Source: Lysinibacillus xylanilyticus (GTDB lineage Bacteria > Bacillota > Bacilli > Bacillales_A > Planococcaceae). From it: a stretch of DNA of 64,000 nt. The stretch spans positions 1-64,000 of the forward strand of contig NZ_LFXJ01000008.1 of NCBI RefSeq assembly GCF_001183605.1. Direction: 5' to 3'. Below are positions 16,678 to 24,535 of the stretch, in pieces; positions within the stretch are counted from its first letter, which is position 1, and each line of letters begins with the position of its first letter. The notes below the pieces were generated by a model. That model made no database searches. It worked only from the letters and a program-made list of their open reading frames with translations, and was not told the origin of the DNA. The translations under genes were made by a program, and so were the position numbers.

Positions 16678-17474
16678 TGATTCGAGGGCTTGAAACATAC
16701 GTGGAAATCTGGAATGAAGAAGCGGAGCAAACGCTTGTTGCATTGCATGGTTTTACAGGTAGTACGGCTACATGGGGAAATTTGGCGAAAGCTCTACCTA
16801 GTGTACGAGTTATTGCCATTGATTTAATTGGACATGGCCATACAGCTATACCTCAGCAAATTAGCCGTTTCTCTATGCAAGCACAAATCCAAGATTTAGA
16901 GGAAGTTTTTTGCCAAATACAGCTCAAGAAATTTACGCTGCTCGGCTATTCGATGGGAGGAAGAATTGCATTATCGTATGCAATCTCCTACCCAGAGCGT
17001 ATTGAAAAGCTAATTTTAGAAAGCGCTTCTCCAGGTTTACGAACTTCTAAGGAGCGTTCTGAACGTTGTGAGAGAGATAACACTTTAGCTGAAAAGATAA
17101 TTAGTAACGGTTTGTTATCATTTGTTAATGCGTGGGAAAACATTCCTTTGTTTGAGTCCCAAAAGAATTTACCGTACAGTGTACAAGAAGCGATTAGGTT
17201 AGAGCGACTTTCTCAAAAGGAGGAAGGCTTGGCAGGTAGCTTACGAGGGATTGGTACAGGCAGTCAGCCATCAAATTGGATGTCGTTGGAGAAGCTTGAA
17301 TATCCTGTTTTATTAATTACAGGCTCACTAGATGAGAAATTTTGTAAAATCGCACTAGAAATAAAAGCGTTAATAAAAAATGCCAAGCATTCGACAGTAA
17401 ATGACGCTGGACATGCAATTCATGTGGAAAATCCCGCTGAGTTTGCTACAATAGTAGAGGAGTATTTAACGTAA
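16665..17474 (+). CDS. menH: 2-succinyl-6-hydroxy-2,4-cyclohexadiene-1-carboxylate synthase MenH
   Basis: Alpha/beta hydrolase fold enzyme that eliminates pyruvate from the MenD product. The nucleophile elbow is GYSMGGRIAL, the acid is in TGSLDEKF, and the catalytic histidine in DAGHAIHVENP. LHGFTGSTATW near residue 25 supplies the oxyanion region. 269 residues. The start ATG overlaps the end of menD. A 64-base gap separates it from menB. Confidence 0.93.
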   Translation: MAKLMIRGLETYVEIWNEEAEQTLVALHGFTGSTATWGNLAKALPSVRVIAIDLIGHGHTAIPQQISRFSMQAQIQDLEEVFCQIQLKKFTLLGYSMGGRIALSYAISYPERIEKLILESASPGLRTSKERSERCERDNTLAEKIISNGLLSFVNAWENIPLFESQKNLPYSVQEAIRLERLSQKEEGLAGSLRGIGTGSQPSNWMSLEKLEYPVLLITGSLDEKFCKIALEIKALIKNAKHSTVNDAGHAIHVENPAEFATIVEEYLT

Positions 17475-17538
17475 TATAATTTTTACGTTATCGCCTCGAT
17501 TTTGAACGAGACGAATTTAATTTTTAGGAGGCAATTCA

Positions 17539-18357
17539 ATGACACGTCAATGGACAAGTTTACATACTTATGAAGACATTAAGTATGAGTTCTATAACGG
17601 TATCGCAAAAATTACGATCAACCGTCCAGAAGTGCGCAACGCATTCCGACCAAAAACGGTAATGGAAATGATCGATGCTTTTTCACGTGCACGTGATGAT
17701 AAAAATGTAGGAGCTATCATTTTAACTGGTGAAGGTGAGCACGCCTTCTGTTCAGGAGGAGACCAAAAAGTACGCGGCCATGGCGGCTACGTTGGTGAAG
17801 ATGAGATCCCACGTCTAAACGTTCTTGATTTACAACGTTTAATCCGTGTTATTCCAAAACCTGTAGTAGCGATGGTTGCAGGTTATGCAATCGGTGGAGG
17901 ACACGTATTACACGTTGTCTGTGACTTAACAATTGCTGCTGATAACGCTCGCTTTGGACAAACTGGACCAAAAGTAGGTTCATTCGATGCTGGTTATGGC
18001 TCAGGCTATCTTGCACGTATTATCGGCCATAAAAAGGCGCGTGAAATTTGGTTCCTTTGCCGTCAATATGATGCACAGCAAGCACTTGATATGGGATTAG
18101 TCAACACAGTTGTTCCTTATGAGCAATTAGAAGATGAAACTGTACAATGGTGTGAAGAAATGCTACAAATGTCTCCAACTGCTCTACGCTTCTTAAAAGC
18201 AGCAATGAATGCAGATACAGACGGTTTAGCAGGTCTTCAACAAATGGCTGGCGACGCTACTCTTCTTTACTACACAACAGATGAAGCTAAAGAAGGTCGT
18301 GACGCATTCAAAGAAAAACGTCAACCAGATTTCGGTCAATTCCCAAGATTCCCTTGA
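17539..18357 (+). CDS. menB: 1,4-dihydroxy-2-naphthoyl-CoA synthase MenB
   Basis: Crotonase-fold enzyme that closes the second ring of the naphthoquinone from o-succinylbenzoyl-CoA. Visible are [11 protein letters not shown] (oxyanion and substrate loop), [20 protein letters not shown] and [14 protein letters not shown]. The C-terminal [14 protein letters not shown] helix, which completes the neighbouring active site, is also present. 272 residues, a close match to the type with bound bicarbonate. AGGAGG precedes the ATG. A strong terminator follows, so menE is probably expressed partly from its own promoter. Confidence 0.97.
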   Translation: MTRQWTSLHTYEDIKYEFYNGIAKITINRPEVRNAFRPKTVMEMIDAFSRARDDKNVGAIILTGEGEHAFCSGGDQKVRGHGGYVGEDEIPRLNVLDLQRLIRVIPKPVVAMVAGYAIGGGHVLHVVCDLTIAADNARFGQTGPKVGSFDAGYGSGYLARIIGHKKAREIWFLCRQYDAQQALDMGLVNTVVPYEQLEDETVQWCEEMLQMSPTALRFLKAAMNADTDGLAGLQQMAGDATLLYYTTDEAKEGRDAFKEKRQPDFGQFPRFP

Positions 18358-18376
18358 TTATCTGAAACGTTGAACG

Positions 18377-18407
18377 GCTCGTATCTTAATGAGATACGAG
18401 CTTTTTG
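18377..18407 (+). terminator. Terminator after menB
   Basis: GCTCGTATCT/AGATACGAGC with a 5-base loop and then TTTTTG. Confidence 0.88.
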
Positions 18408-18600
18408 TATATCTAAGGGAGCGAGACGGATAGACTTGCTAGAGCGACGGAAAGTTACGGCTTTGCGGAAATGCCATGGCCAAGCGACGAAGCTGCATGG
18501 TCAAGTGGTAGAAAACCAATTCAGAGAAACGGATAGACTTTTCAAAACAACGGATTACTTCATCAAAGTGACGGATAGACGGATGATGTGAAAAAGCGGT
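18408..18600. repeat. Short imperfect direct repeats between menB and menE
   Basis: The decamer acggatagac occurs three times (near 18428, 18532 and 18570), with related gcgacgg/gtgacgg and aacggatta segments between. It is non-coding by composition. It could include the menE promoter, which I cannot place. Confidence 0.5.
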
Positions 18601-18630
18601 ACGATTAAGGCTGATTGGAGGAATAACGAG

Positions 18631-20055
18631 ATGTATCTAAATTGGATATTACAGCGAGCATATTTAACACCTTTACGAAACGGTTTAACATATAATGGTC
18701 AGACTTGGACATTTCAAGAATTAAATGATTTATCGTTAAAACGTGCTCGTCAACTTACAGCACTAGATATTAAGCAAGGGGACCGTATTGCAATAATGGG
18801 GCCGAGTAAGCCTTCCCTTGTCATCATGATGTACGCATGTATGCATTTACAATGTGAAATGGTCATGCTAAATCGTAGGCTAACACAGGATGAAATTGCC
18901 TATCAGCTAGAGGATTCAGGTGCTTTGGCAGTATTAATTGCAGATGAGGATATAGAAAAATTACCATCATATACATCTTATTATTCATTTTCTACTATAG
19001 AAAAAAGTACAGAAGCGGCTATTGATATTACGAAAGAGTGGTCTTTAAACCAAACAACATCGATTATGTATACATCTGGTACGACTGGTTTTCCAAAGGG
19101 CGTTTGTCAAACTGTTGGAAATCACCAGGCAAGTGCAACGGCCTCTGTTTTAAATATAGGTTTGCATGCGGAGGATATTTGGATATGTGCTGTACCACTT
19201 TTTCATATTAGTGGCTTTTCTATTTTAGTACGTTCATTGTTGTACGGCAATAAAGTGCATTTATATGATCAGTTCGATGCAGAAGCCATTTCCAAAAATA
19301 TAAGGGATGGTGAGGTTACACATATGTCGGTAGTCGCTGTCACATTGGAAAGGATTCTACATACACTTGAACAGAAAAACGCGCAAGCTTCATCAAAATT
19401 TAAAATGATGCTAGCGGGTGGTGGACCTGTGCCAGTAGATTATTTAAAGAGAGCGCAAGCATTAAATTTAGCTGTGGCTCAAACGTATGGTATGACTGAA
19501 ACTTCGTCACAAACTGCAACTTTAGCAAATGAAGATGCGATGCGGAAAATTGGATCTGCAGGTAAACCATTGTTTTTTAATCAAATTCGCATTGCTGAGC
19601 CGAATGACAATGGTGAAGGAGAAATTTGCATACGAGGCCCACATGTTACACCGGGGTACATTGGTCGTTTTGCCCAAAAAAATGCAACGATTGATGGCTG
19701 GCTTCATACTGGGGATATTGGTTATATAGATGAAGAAGGTTATTTATTTGTCATTGATCGTCGGGCGGATTTAATTATTTCAGGTGGCGAAAATATTTAT
19801 CCTGCTGAAATCGAAAATGTGCTACTTACACATCCTGCTGTTAAAGAAGCTGGAGTCTGCGGCATTGATGATGAAGCGTGGGGACAGGTACCAATCGCCT
19901 TTGTTGTATTAAAAGAAGAAGTACAGGTAGAGCAAATACAAGCATTTTGTCAAAAGAAGCTTGCTAAATATAAAATACCAAAAGAAATTGTTGTTACGGA
20001 CGAGCTCCCTCGAAACGGAGCCAACAAGCTACTTCGTAGAAAATTAATGAACTAA
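18631..20055 (+). CDS. menE: o-Succinylbenzoate-CoA ligase MenE
   Basis: Adenylate-forming enzyme (ANL superfamily) that activates o-succinylbenzoate for MenB. The ATP-binding P-loop is MYTSGTTGFPKGV (about residue 147). GMTETSS, the hinge DIGYIDEEGYLFVIDRR, SGGENIYPAEIE and the C-terminal catalytic lysine region PRNGANKLLRRKL are all present. 474 residues, slightly short but within family range. GGAGGAA precedes the ATG. In B. subtilis menC follows menE. Here the next sequence is a terminator and repeat DNA, so o-succinylbenzoate synthase must be encoded elsewhere. Confidence 0.95.
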   Translation: MYLNWILQRAYLTPLRNGLTYNGQTWTFQELNDLSLKRARQLTALDIKQGDRIAIMGPSKPSLVIMMYACMHLQCEMVMLNRRLTQDEIAYQLEDSGALAVLIADEDIEKLPSYTSYYSFSTIEKSTEAAIDITKEWSLNQTTSIMYTSGTTGFPKGVCQTVGNHQASATASVLNIGLHAEDIWICAVPLFHISGFSILVRSLLYGNKVHLYDQFDAEAISKNIRDGEVTHMSVVAVTLERILHTLEQKNAQASSKFKMMLAGGGPVPVDYLKRAQALNLAVAQTYGMTETSSQTATLANEDAMRKIGSAGKPLFFNQIRIAEPNDNGEGEICIRGPHVTPGYIGRFAQKNATIDGWLHTGDIGYIDEEGYLFVIDRRADLIISGGENIYPAEIENVLLTHPAVKEAGVCGIDDEAWGQVPIAFVVLKEEVQVEQIQAFCQKKLAKYKIPKEIVVTDELPRNGANKLLRRKLMN

Positions 20056-20063
20056 TAACAAAA

Positions 20064-20095
20064 AGAAGCCTTCATTGATATGATGGCTTCTTTTC
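20064..20095 (+). terminator. Terminator after menE (copy 1)
   Basis: GAAGCCTTCAT/ATGATGGCTTC with one mismatch and then TTTT. A near-copy stands at 20561-20592, on the far side of the repeat block. Confidence 0.85.
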
Positions 20096-20136
20096 GTGTT
20101 TTTAATTGCAAAGTATGGCTCTTCGGCAAAACGAGT

Positions 20137-20322
20137 GGTTGATTTCCGTTCCGACTGGGCGCTTTCCTGGGGGCGTCCGATGAGCCGCTTCGCTTCGCTG
20201 CAGGGTCTCGGGCCAACACGAGGTTGGTCACGAAGGCGTTATCACAGGACGTGATGATTTTAGCCTTCGTTCCTCTATTCGCTGATCCCCAAGGAGTCGC
20301 CCAGTCTCCACTCCAATCAACC
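20137..20322. repeat. Family A element (reverse orientation)
   Basis: Ends ggttgatt (20137) and aatcaacc (20315), with inner inverted ends gactgggcg and cgcccagtc. Core hairpins read on the minus strand are acgaaggc/gccttcgt with inner atcac/gtgat. They are followed by ccaacc/ggttgg-like and tgcagcgaagcg segments. No tandem array inside. Confidence 0.8.
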
Positions 20323-20560
20323 TTTCACTTGGCATGTATCTTATGGCATATAACTCGTAAAAAACGTATCTTCAGTAATTAATATTTGTTCAAAAACGAA
20401 TCGACAGCAACATTATTTATCTGCACAAAAGCGAAGTGCTAATGAAGCGGTAGGGGCAACAAAAGTGAAGAAAGCATCGCGCCTGGAACGGAAAATCCTC
20501 CTCGTTTAAAGCACCCCAACATTCAAAAAGATTTCTTTGACCATTTTTTCACCACTATGA
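20323..20560. repeat. Tail segment shared with the pckA-side block
   Basis: Begins gcatgtatctta-type and ends with acattcaaaaagatttctttg. It matches 27400-27604 in order: flank, a degenerate GCGAAAGC unit (gcgaagtgctaatgaagcgg), then ggaacggaaaatcctcctc. It suggests a composite element ending at the next terminator. Confidence 0.6.
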
Positions 20561-20592
20561 AAGAAGCCTTCATTATATGAAGGCTTCTTTTA
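20561..20592 (+). terminator. Terminator copy 2 after the menE repeat block
   Basis: GAAGCCTTCAT/ATGAAGGCTTC, a perfect 11-bp stem with a 3-base loop and T-rich tail. Same hairpin as at 20064 with a compensated mismatch. Confidence 0.88.
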
Positions 20593-20606
20593 TTCGTTTT
20601 AAATTC

Positions 20607-20744
20607 TTTCAGCGGGTGTCCAAATATCCGCTGAAATAGAGGAACTCAGTCTAAGAACGCCACGTTCTGTGGCAACGACTGAGTGACCAACATCATGTTG
20701 GCCTCCTGCCGATTCTGGACGAATTATGCCGATGGATAATTGAT
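20607..20744. repeat. Family B element, complete
   Basis: Four modules in order: tttcagcgg/ccgctgaaa (20607); a nested hairpin ACTCAGTC/GACTGAGT (20644-20684) with inner CCAC/GTGG around gttct; CCAACA/TGTTGG (20687-20701); and a gcctcc...aattatgccgatggataatt module. Best example of the family in the window. Confidence 0.8.
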
Positions 20745-20841
20745 AAGTCATTTTTAGTTAACTTTTGGGATTAAATTAATCATTCATTAACATAATAAGA
20801 AATGACAGGCATAAACTAGTTAGTAAAGGAGAAAGACTCAT

Positions 20842-22062
20842 ATGAGAAAATATATATATAATGTTGTCATTATATTATTTGTTCTACAAATGAGTCATGT
20901 GCAAGTATTCGCAAATTATGAACAAAAGAATATTGCAACGGCCAATTCAATAGAAACACTACAACATCTAATTCAAAAACAAGTAATGGAATTATCTACT
21001 GAATTTGACATTCGTTATACTGGTAATACATCGGAAATACAAGATGAACTATCTGAGCTTATTAAACATGCTATTCAGGATCCATATATTTACGCCAATA
21101 TTTCTAGTTTTAAATGGAAATATAATGGCTATGCCAATAATATTGTCATTAGGTTTGATTTTACCTATCATATTTCGGAGGAAGAGGAGGCATTTGTAGA
21201 ACAGACTTTGACGAATATTATTGCACCTATGCATGGATTAAGTGAATTGCAGAAATTACAAGCTGCACATGATTTTATCGTTCTATCTGCTGAATATTCA
21301 AAGGAAACCGAAGGAAGTCAATATTCTCCCTACACATTGCTTACGGAAAATAAGGGAGTTTGTCAGGCATATGCTTTAGTGCTTTATCGAATGCTAGAGA
21401 AGCTAGGTTTTGAGGTACAATATGTACCAGGAAAAGTAGGGGAACAACTACACGCCTGGGTCTTAGTGAAGCTTAATAATGCTTGGTATCATATCGATGT
21501 TACATGGGATGATCCATTGCCTGATCGTAAGGGTGAGGTCCGTTATAATTATTTTTTAGTGTCTGATCGTCAATTAGCTCAGGATCACTCTTGGGACTAT
21601 ACGAGTTTCCCAGCTGCTACAAGCGAAGCCTATGTTGATTTACAAAAAACAAATAAGGTTGAAGTTATTACAAAACCAATACTGGATGGTCAATTTGCCT
21701 TTGATAAAGGGCTGTCCATTTTTAGTAAAAATAAACAAATAGTAAAACAATTAATTGAACAGCCTAGACTGCTTTTAAAAGGTAATAAAAGCGATAATTC
21801 TGTTCAGGTTCCTCTAAATAAATGGGAACCAATCATTTTAGAAAGTAATGTAGCCCAAGTAAAAGATAATCGAAAGATAACACGAAATGCTACGCATAAG
21901 AAAAAAGGGCTAGTTAGTATTTATAGAGCGGAAAAACGAATGCCACAAGAAAAGTACGTCATAATAAAGGAGGTGCCCCATACGATGTTCGGGGCACCTC
22001 CTTTATTATTTATTTGTGAGCATTTAATGCAGTATTTAAAGTTTGAATATTTCTCTTCATAA
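20842..22062 (+). CDS. Secreted transglutaminase-like (cysteine protease-fold) protein
   Basis: Residues 1-25 form a signal peptide (KYIYNVVIILFVLQMSHVQVFA). The central transglutaminase-core domain (about 130-240) has the triad Cys in GVCQAYALV, His in LHAWVLV and Asp in YHIDVTWDDP. Such domains in secreted Bacillus proteins may cross-link or hydrolyse cell-wall or spore-coat proteins; the substrate is unknown. Oddity: the frame runs straight through the strong terminator at 21968-22003 and ends 53 bases inside the convergent znuA gene. An out-of-frame TAATAA lies immediately before the hairpin, so a late frameshift may have altered the C-terminus. Confidence 0.82.
   Translation: MRKYIYNVVIILFVLQMSHVQVFANYEQKNIATANSIETLQHLIQKQVMELSTEFDIRYTGNTSEIQDELSELIKHAIQDPYIYANISSFKWKYNGYANNIVIRFDFTYHISEEEEAFVEQTLTNIIAPMHGLSELQKLQAAHDFIVLSAEYSKETEGSQYSPYTLLTENKGVCQAYALVLYRMLEKLGFEVQYVPGKVGEQLHAWVLVKLNNAWYHIDVTWDDPLPDRKGEVRYNYFLVSDRQLAQDHSWDYTSFPAATSEAYVDLQKTNKVEVITKPILDGQFAFDKGLSIFSKNKQIVKQLIEQPRLLLKGNKSDNSVQVPLNKWEPIILESNVAQVKDNRKITRNATHKKKGLVSIYRAEKRMPQEKYVIIKEVPHTMFGAPPLLFICEHLMQYLKFEYFSS
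21966..22008. terminator. Bidirectional terminator between the transglutaminase and znuA genes
   Basis: AAAGGAGGTGCCCC/GGGGCACCTCCTTT (14 bp) flanked by AT-rich tails on both sides. Confidence 0.88.
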
Positions 22063-22999
22063 GGGTGAAGTATGTTTCATTATTCTTTACATCATCTGCT
22101 GTTAAAACGCTTAAATTGTGCAAGATAAGAGGCTTTGCGTTAACCTCTTTTTGGATAACCTTGGCTAGTTTAGAAGAGACATTTTGCTCGAATAAAATGT
22201 AGTGAATATGCAATCCATTTGCTTTATCAACAATCGCCGTAAGTTCTTTTTGAGAAGGCTCATTTTGTGAGTTTAAACCGGCTATTGCTACTTGATCTAA
22301 GCCGTATTGTCCTGCGATATAGCCAAATGCTGCATGTGATACGAAGAACGTTTTCTCTTGCGCTTTATCAGCCATAGCTTTAAATTCATTGTCTAAACCT
22401 TGTAGTTCTTTTACCAATGCCTCGTAGTTAGCTGTAAACGTAGCTTCTTGCTTTGGCATTTTTTCAACTAGAGTATTTTTAATGGAAAGTGCTAAGTCTT
22501 GACTGATAGTTGGAGATAGCCAAACATGCGGATCTACATTACCGTGATCATGATCTTCATGTCCGTCTTCATGATCATGATGTGCTTCCTCTTCATCATC
22601 ATGTGAGTGACCTGTGCTGACAGCTAATTTTTCATCTGAAACCTTATCTGCAGTTGCTACCATTGTTACATCTTCATTAGCTAGTGTCTTTTTGGCATTC
22701 TCAACAAAGCCTTCTAGTCCTAGGCCTATATAGAAAAATATATCGGCATCTGCTAATTTCATCATATCTTTTTGTGTTGGTTCAAATGTGTGTTCATTGG
22801 CGCCAGCAGGGTAAATAGAAGAAACCTCTACAAAATCGCCACCAATTCGTTGTGCAAAATAACTTAATGGATAGACAGTTGTATAAATTGTTAATTTATC
22901 CTTTGTCTCTGACTGTTTGGAAGTAGCCGATTTATTCCCACAGGCAGCAGTGAATAGGGCAAGAACTGCAACTAAAAATAACAAAAATAATTTTTTCAT
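22010..22999 (-). CDS. znuA: Zinc ABC transporter substrate-binding lipoprotein
   Basis: Cluster A-I metal-binding protein. It has a lipoprotein signal with lipobox FTAAC (Cys about residue 20), then a His/Asp/Glu-rich loop around residues 130-155 (GHSHDDEEEAHHDHE) characteristic of zinc-specific members. Metal ligands are in PAGANEHTFEPTQ, NVDPHVWLSP, SHAAFGY and the final lobe. It captures zinc outside the membrane for a ZnuB/ZnuC permease, which is not encoded nearby. A near-perfect Zur box lies upstream (23019-23039), so zinc repression is very likely. Confidence 0.93.
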   Translation of the reverse strand: MKKLFLLFLVAVLALFTAACGNKSATSKQSETKDKLTIYTTVYPLSYFAQRIGGDFVEVSSIYPAGANEHTFEPTQKDMMKLADADIFFYIGLGLEGFVENAKKTLANEDVTMVATADKVSDEKLAVSTGHSHDDEEEAHHDHEDGHEDHDHGNVDPHVWLSPTISQDLALSIKNTLVEKMPKQEATFTANYEALVKELQGLDNEFKAMADKAQEKTFFVSHAAFGYIAGQYGLDQVAIAGLNSQNEPSQKELTAIVDKANGLHIHYILFEQNVSSKLAKVIQKEVNAKPLILHNLSVLTADDVKNNETYFTLMKRNIQTLNTALNAHK

Positions 23000-23018
23000 C
23001 TTATAGTATACCTCTTTA

Positions 23019-23039
23019 AAATAGTAATCATTACGATTT
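23019..23039 (-). promoter_or_regulatory. Zur box upstream of znuA
   Basis: Minus strand: AAATCGTAATGATTACTATT plus T, matching the Bacillus Zur consensus (TCGTAATnATTACGA core) at all but one position. It lies 20-40 bases before the gene. Confidence 0.88.
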
Positions 23040-23089
23040 GTTTTTTTGAACAGTTTCTATAATAACGCACATCTGAAAAAAGTACAAGA

Positions 23090-23133
23090 AAAAATGACCT
23101 TCGAACATTAATTCTTTTTCGAAGGCCATTTTT
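23090..23133 (-). terminator. Terminator of the small-protein/yidD operon
   Basis: Minus strand AATGGCCTTCGAA pairs with TTCGAAGGTCATT and is followed by T-rich sequence. The yidD stop lies in the loop. Confidence 0.85.
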
Positions 23134-23341
23134 CAGGTACTGGATCAAAGCCACCTGGATGGAATGGATGGCATTTTGATATACGTTTAATTGTTAAATA
23201 GAATCCTTTAATGGCACCGTGTTTTTGAAAAGCTTCAAGTCCATAAGAGGAGCATGTAGGATGGAAGCGACAGGATGGCGGCGTCATGGGTGATATAAAT
23301 TTTCTGTAAAACTTAATGAGCCATATAAAGGGATATTTCAT
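23108..23341 (-). CDS. yidD: Membrane protein insertion efficiency factor YidD
   Basis: A 77-residue amphipathic inner-membrane-associated protein that assists YidC/SpoIIIJ-mediated insertion. Family signature: FYRKFISP, the three-cysteine segment [15 protein letters not shown], and [17 protein letters not shown]. In most bacteria it is near rpmH/rnpA. In Bacillus the homologue (ytjA) is in the yt region, as here. Its ATG overlaps the stop of the upstream 53-residue membrane protein gene (ATGA), so translation is coupled. Confidence 0.96.
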   Translation of the reverse strand: MKYPFIWLIKFYRKFISPMTPPSCRFHPTCSSYGLEAFQKHGAIKGFYLTIKRISKCHPFHPGGFDPVPEKWPSKKN

Positions 23342-23499
23342 AGTTGTTTGTCCTTTTGTTTAGCGTTGAATTGCTTAGGCTTAGCATCGATAGTTTGTGT
23401 AAAGAAATTGCTTTTTTTCTTCAACAAGACAATGACAGAAACGCCAAACATAAGCATCATCATTGCGATCATAATGATTATTGGTAATGGTACTCCCAT
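23338..23499 (-). CDS. Small membrane protein (53 aa), coupled to yidD
   Basis: Codes for a 53-residue protein. Residues 4-26 form one transmembrane helix ([16 protein letters not shown]...), followed by a positively charged tail (LLKKKSNFF ... KQKDKQL). GGAG lies 8 bases before the ATG, and the TGA stop overlaps the yidD ATG by 4 bases, which strongly supports real translation. I recognise no family. Being coupled to an insertion factor, it may be a membrane-insertion or quality-control accessory, but that is only inference. Confidence 0.72.
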   Translation of the reverse strand: MGVPLPIIIMIAMMMLMFGVSVIVLLKKKSNFFTQTIDAKPKQFNAKQKDKQL

Positions 23500-23569
23500 T
23501 GCGTTCACTCCAAATTCTATTAGTTAATAATATTATAAAAGAATATCTTAAAAAAATGTACAAATTGAA

Positions 23570-23716
23570 CTAGTCATCATCTTGATGAAAGTTTTGCTGT
23601 GGTTTATCATCAACTGTATGTTTAAAAGCATACGCGCGATTGACACTAATAATAGTCGCGACTGTTACTAATATAACGATGATTGCTGCTACAACTAAGA
23701 GTGTGATTAAACTCAT
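23570..23716 (-). CDS. Small membrane protein (48 aa), possibly YtzI-like
   Basis: 48 residues: one N-terminal transmembrane helix (residues 3-24, LITLLVVAAIIVILVTVA), then a conserved-looking SVNRAYAFKHTVDD and a short acidic tail. GGAGTGA precedes the ATG by 5 bases. B. subtilis has a similar small protein, YtzI, next to ytjA (yidD), and the motif and position fit it from memory. It lies 70 bases upstream of the 53-aa gene on the same strand, so it probably belongs to the same small operon. Confidence 0.65.
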   Translation of the reverse strand: MSLITLLVVAAIIVILVTVATIISVNRAYAFKHTVDDKPQQNFHQDDD

Positions 23717-23812
23717 GGCATTCACTCCGTTCCTTATTCATACTTCCTATTATAAATTAGATAATCTTACTTAGTTGTGAAGGAAGTTTGACATTCCAGC
23801 GAATAAAACAGT

Positions 23813-23850
23813 CCTTTTACCACCATACTATGGTAAAAGGAGTGTTTTGT
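23813..23850 (+). promoter_or_regulatory. Hairpin overlapping the ribosome site of the 105-aa gene
   Basis: CCTTTTACC/GGTAAAAGG (9 bp), immediately followed by AGTGTTTTGT. The only plausible ribosome site (AAAGGAG) for the gene at 23855 forms part of the right arm. It could be a terminator/attenuator or a translational switch. Confidence 0.5.
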
Positions 23851-23854
23851 AGAG

Positions 23855-24172
23855 ATGGATCGTCAGCGTGTATACTTTTCACTTGCCAATAGAACGTATT
23901 ATACAAATCCATATGCAGGACAGTGGAACTTTGAACTCAACATAGATCGCCAAGCTTTAGATGTATTTGAAAAGATTTTTCAGCAAATGCAGATGTTAGA
24001 AATTTCGAATGCATGGCGTGCGCAATTGCCATATATACAGTATCATCTTGATAGAGAAAATGATGAAATTGATTTGCGATTAAAAAAAATCTATGCACTC
24101 GTCCATGAGTATGGGGATGCGGATACGAAGGCGTTTGTTGAACAGCTTCCATATTTCAATAAACGTGTCTAA
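23855..24172 (+). CDS. Conserved-looking hypothetical protein, 105 aa
   Basis: I do not recognise a family. The protein is soluble, with no signal or membrane segment. It has a predicted beta-rich start (RVYFSLANRTYYTNPY) and then helices rich in Q, D and E (RQALDVFEKIFQQMQML ... EIDLRLKKIYALVHEYG). Codon use resembles its neighbours and a terminator follows at once, supporting a real gene. The ATG has no free ribosome site: the best one is inside the upstream hairpin. Lies between the yidD cluster and ytkD. Confidence 0.7.
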   Translation: MDRQRVYFSLANRTYYTNPYAGQWNFELNIDRQALDVFEKIFQQMQMLEISNAWRAQLPYIQYHLDRENDEIDLRLKKIYALVHEYGDADTKAFVEQLPYFNKRV

Positions 24173-24178
24173 AGGTAG

Positions 24179-24211
24179 GGTCACTGAAAAACATCAGTGA
24201 CTCTTTTTTAT
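24179..24211 (+). terminator. Terminator after the 105-aa gene
   Basis: GTCACTGA/TCAGTGAC with a 6-base loop, then CTCTTTTTT. Confidence 0.85.
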
Positions 24212-24535
24212 ATTGATGTAAGCTAATTTCTCTTGAGGGATTAACCATTGTCATAGTGGGCACTAGTAGTTAGTAGTGAGTAAACTCCAATTTGTGGAAC
24301 TGTTGTTGTTTGCAATCGAATAAACATAGTATTAGATGAGGTATTACTTCTTGAAAAAAGACGCCTATCGCACCGTTTAATGGAAGTTAATATTAGTGAT
24401 TTAACTGTTGATTATAGATACATGATTACTCTATAGTGAAGTAAAAGATCATCATCGTAACGCTGTAGAATGCTATTATTTTTTAGTAATTGATTCGACT
24501 CAGTGTATGAAATATAGAAAAAGGAGTTAAAGAGC
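24212..24535. other. Non-coding stretch before ytkD
   Basis: AT-rich, without an open frame, repeat-family motif or terminator that I can identify. It presumably holds the ytkD promoter; no clear -35/-10 pair is evident. Confidence 0.5.

Noticed and set aside
20137..20322. Family A elements as conventional MITEs of a DDE transposon
   Set aside because: The end repeats are inverted but imperfect, and I find no short constant target duplication. Conserved sequence extends beyond the ends (atgccatgtatata on one side, acgttatgg on the other), so a simple MITE boundary is not supported.
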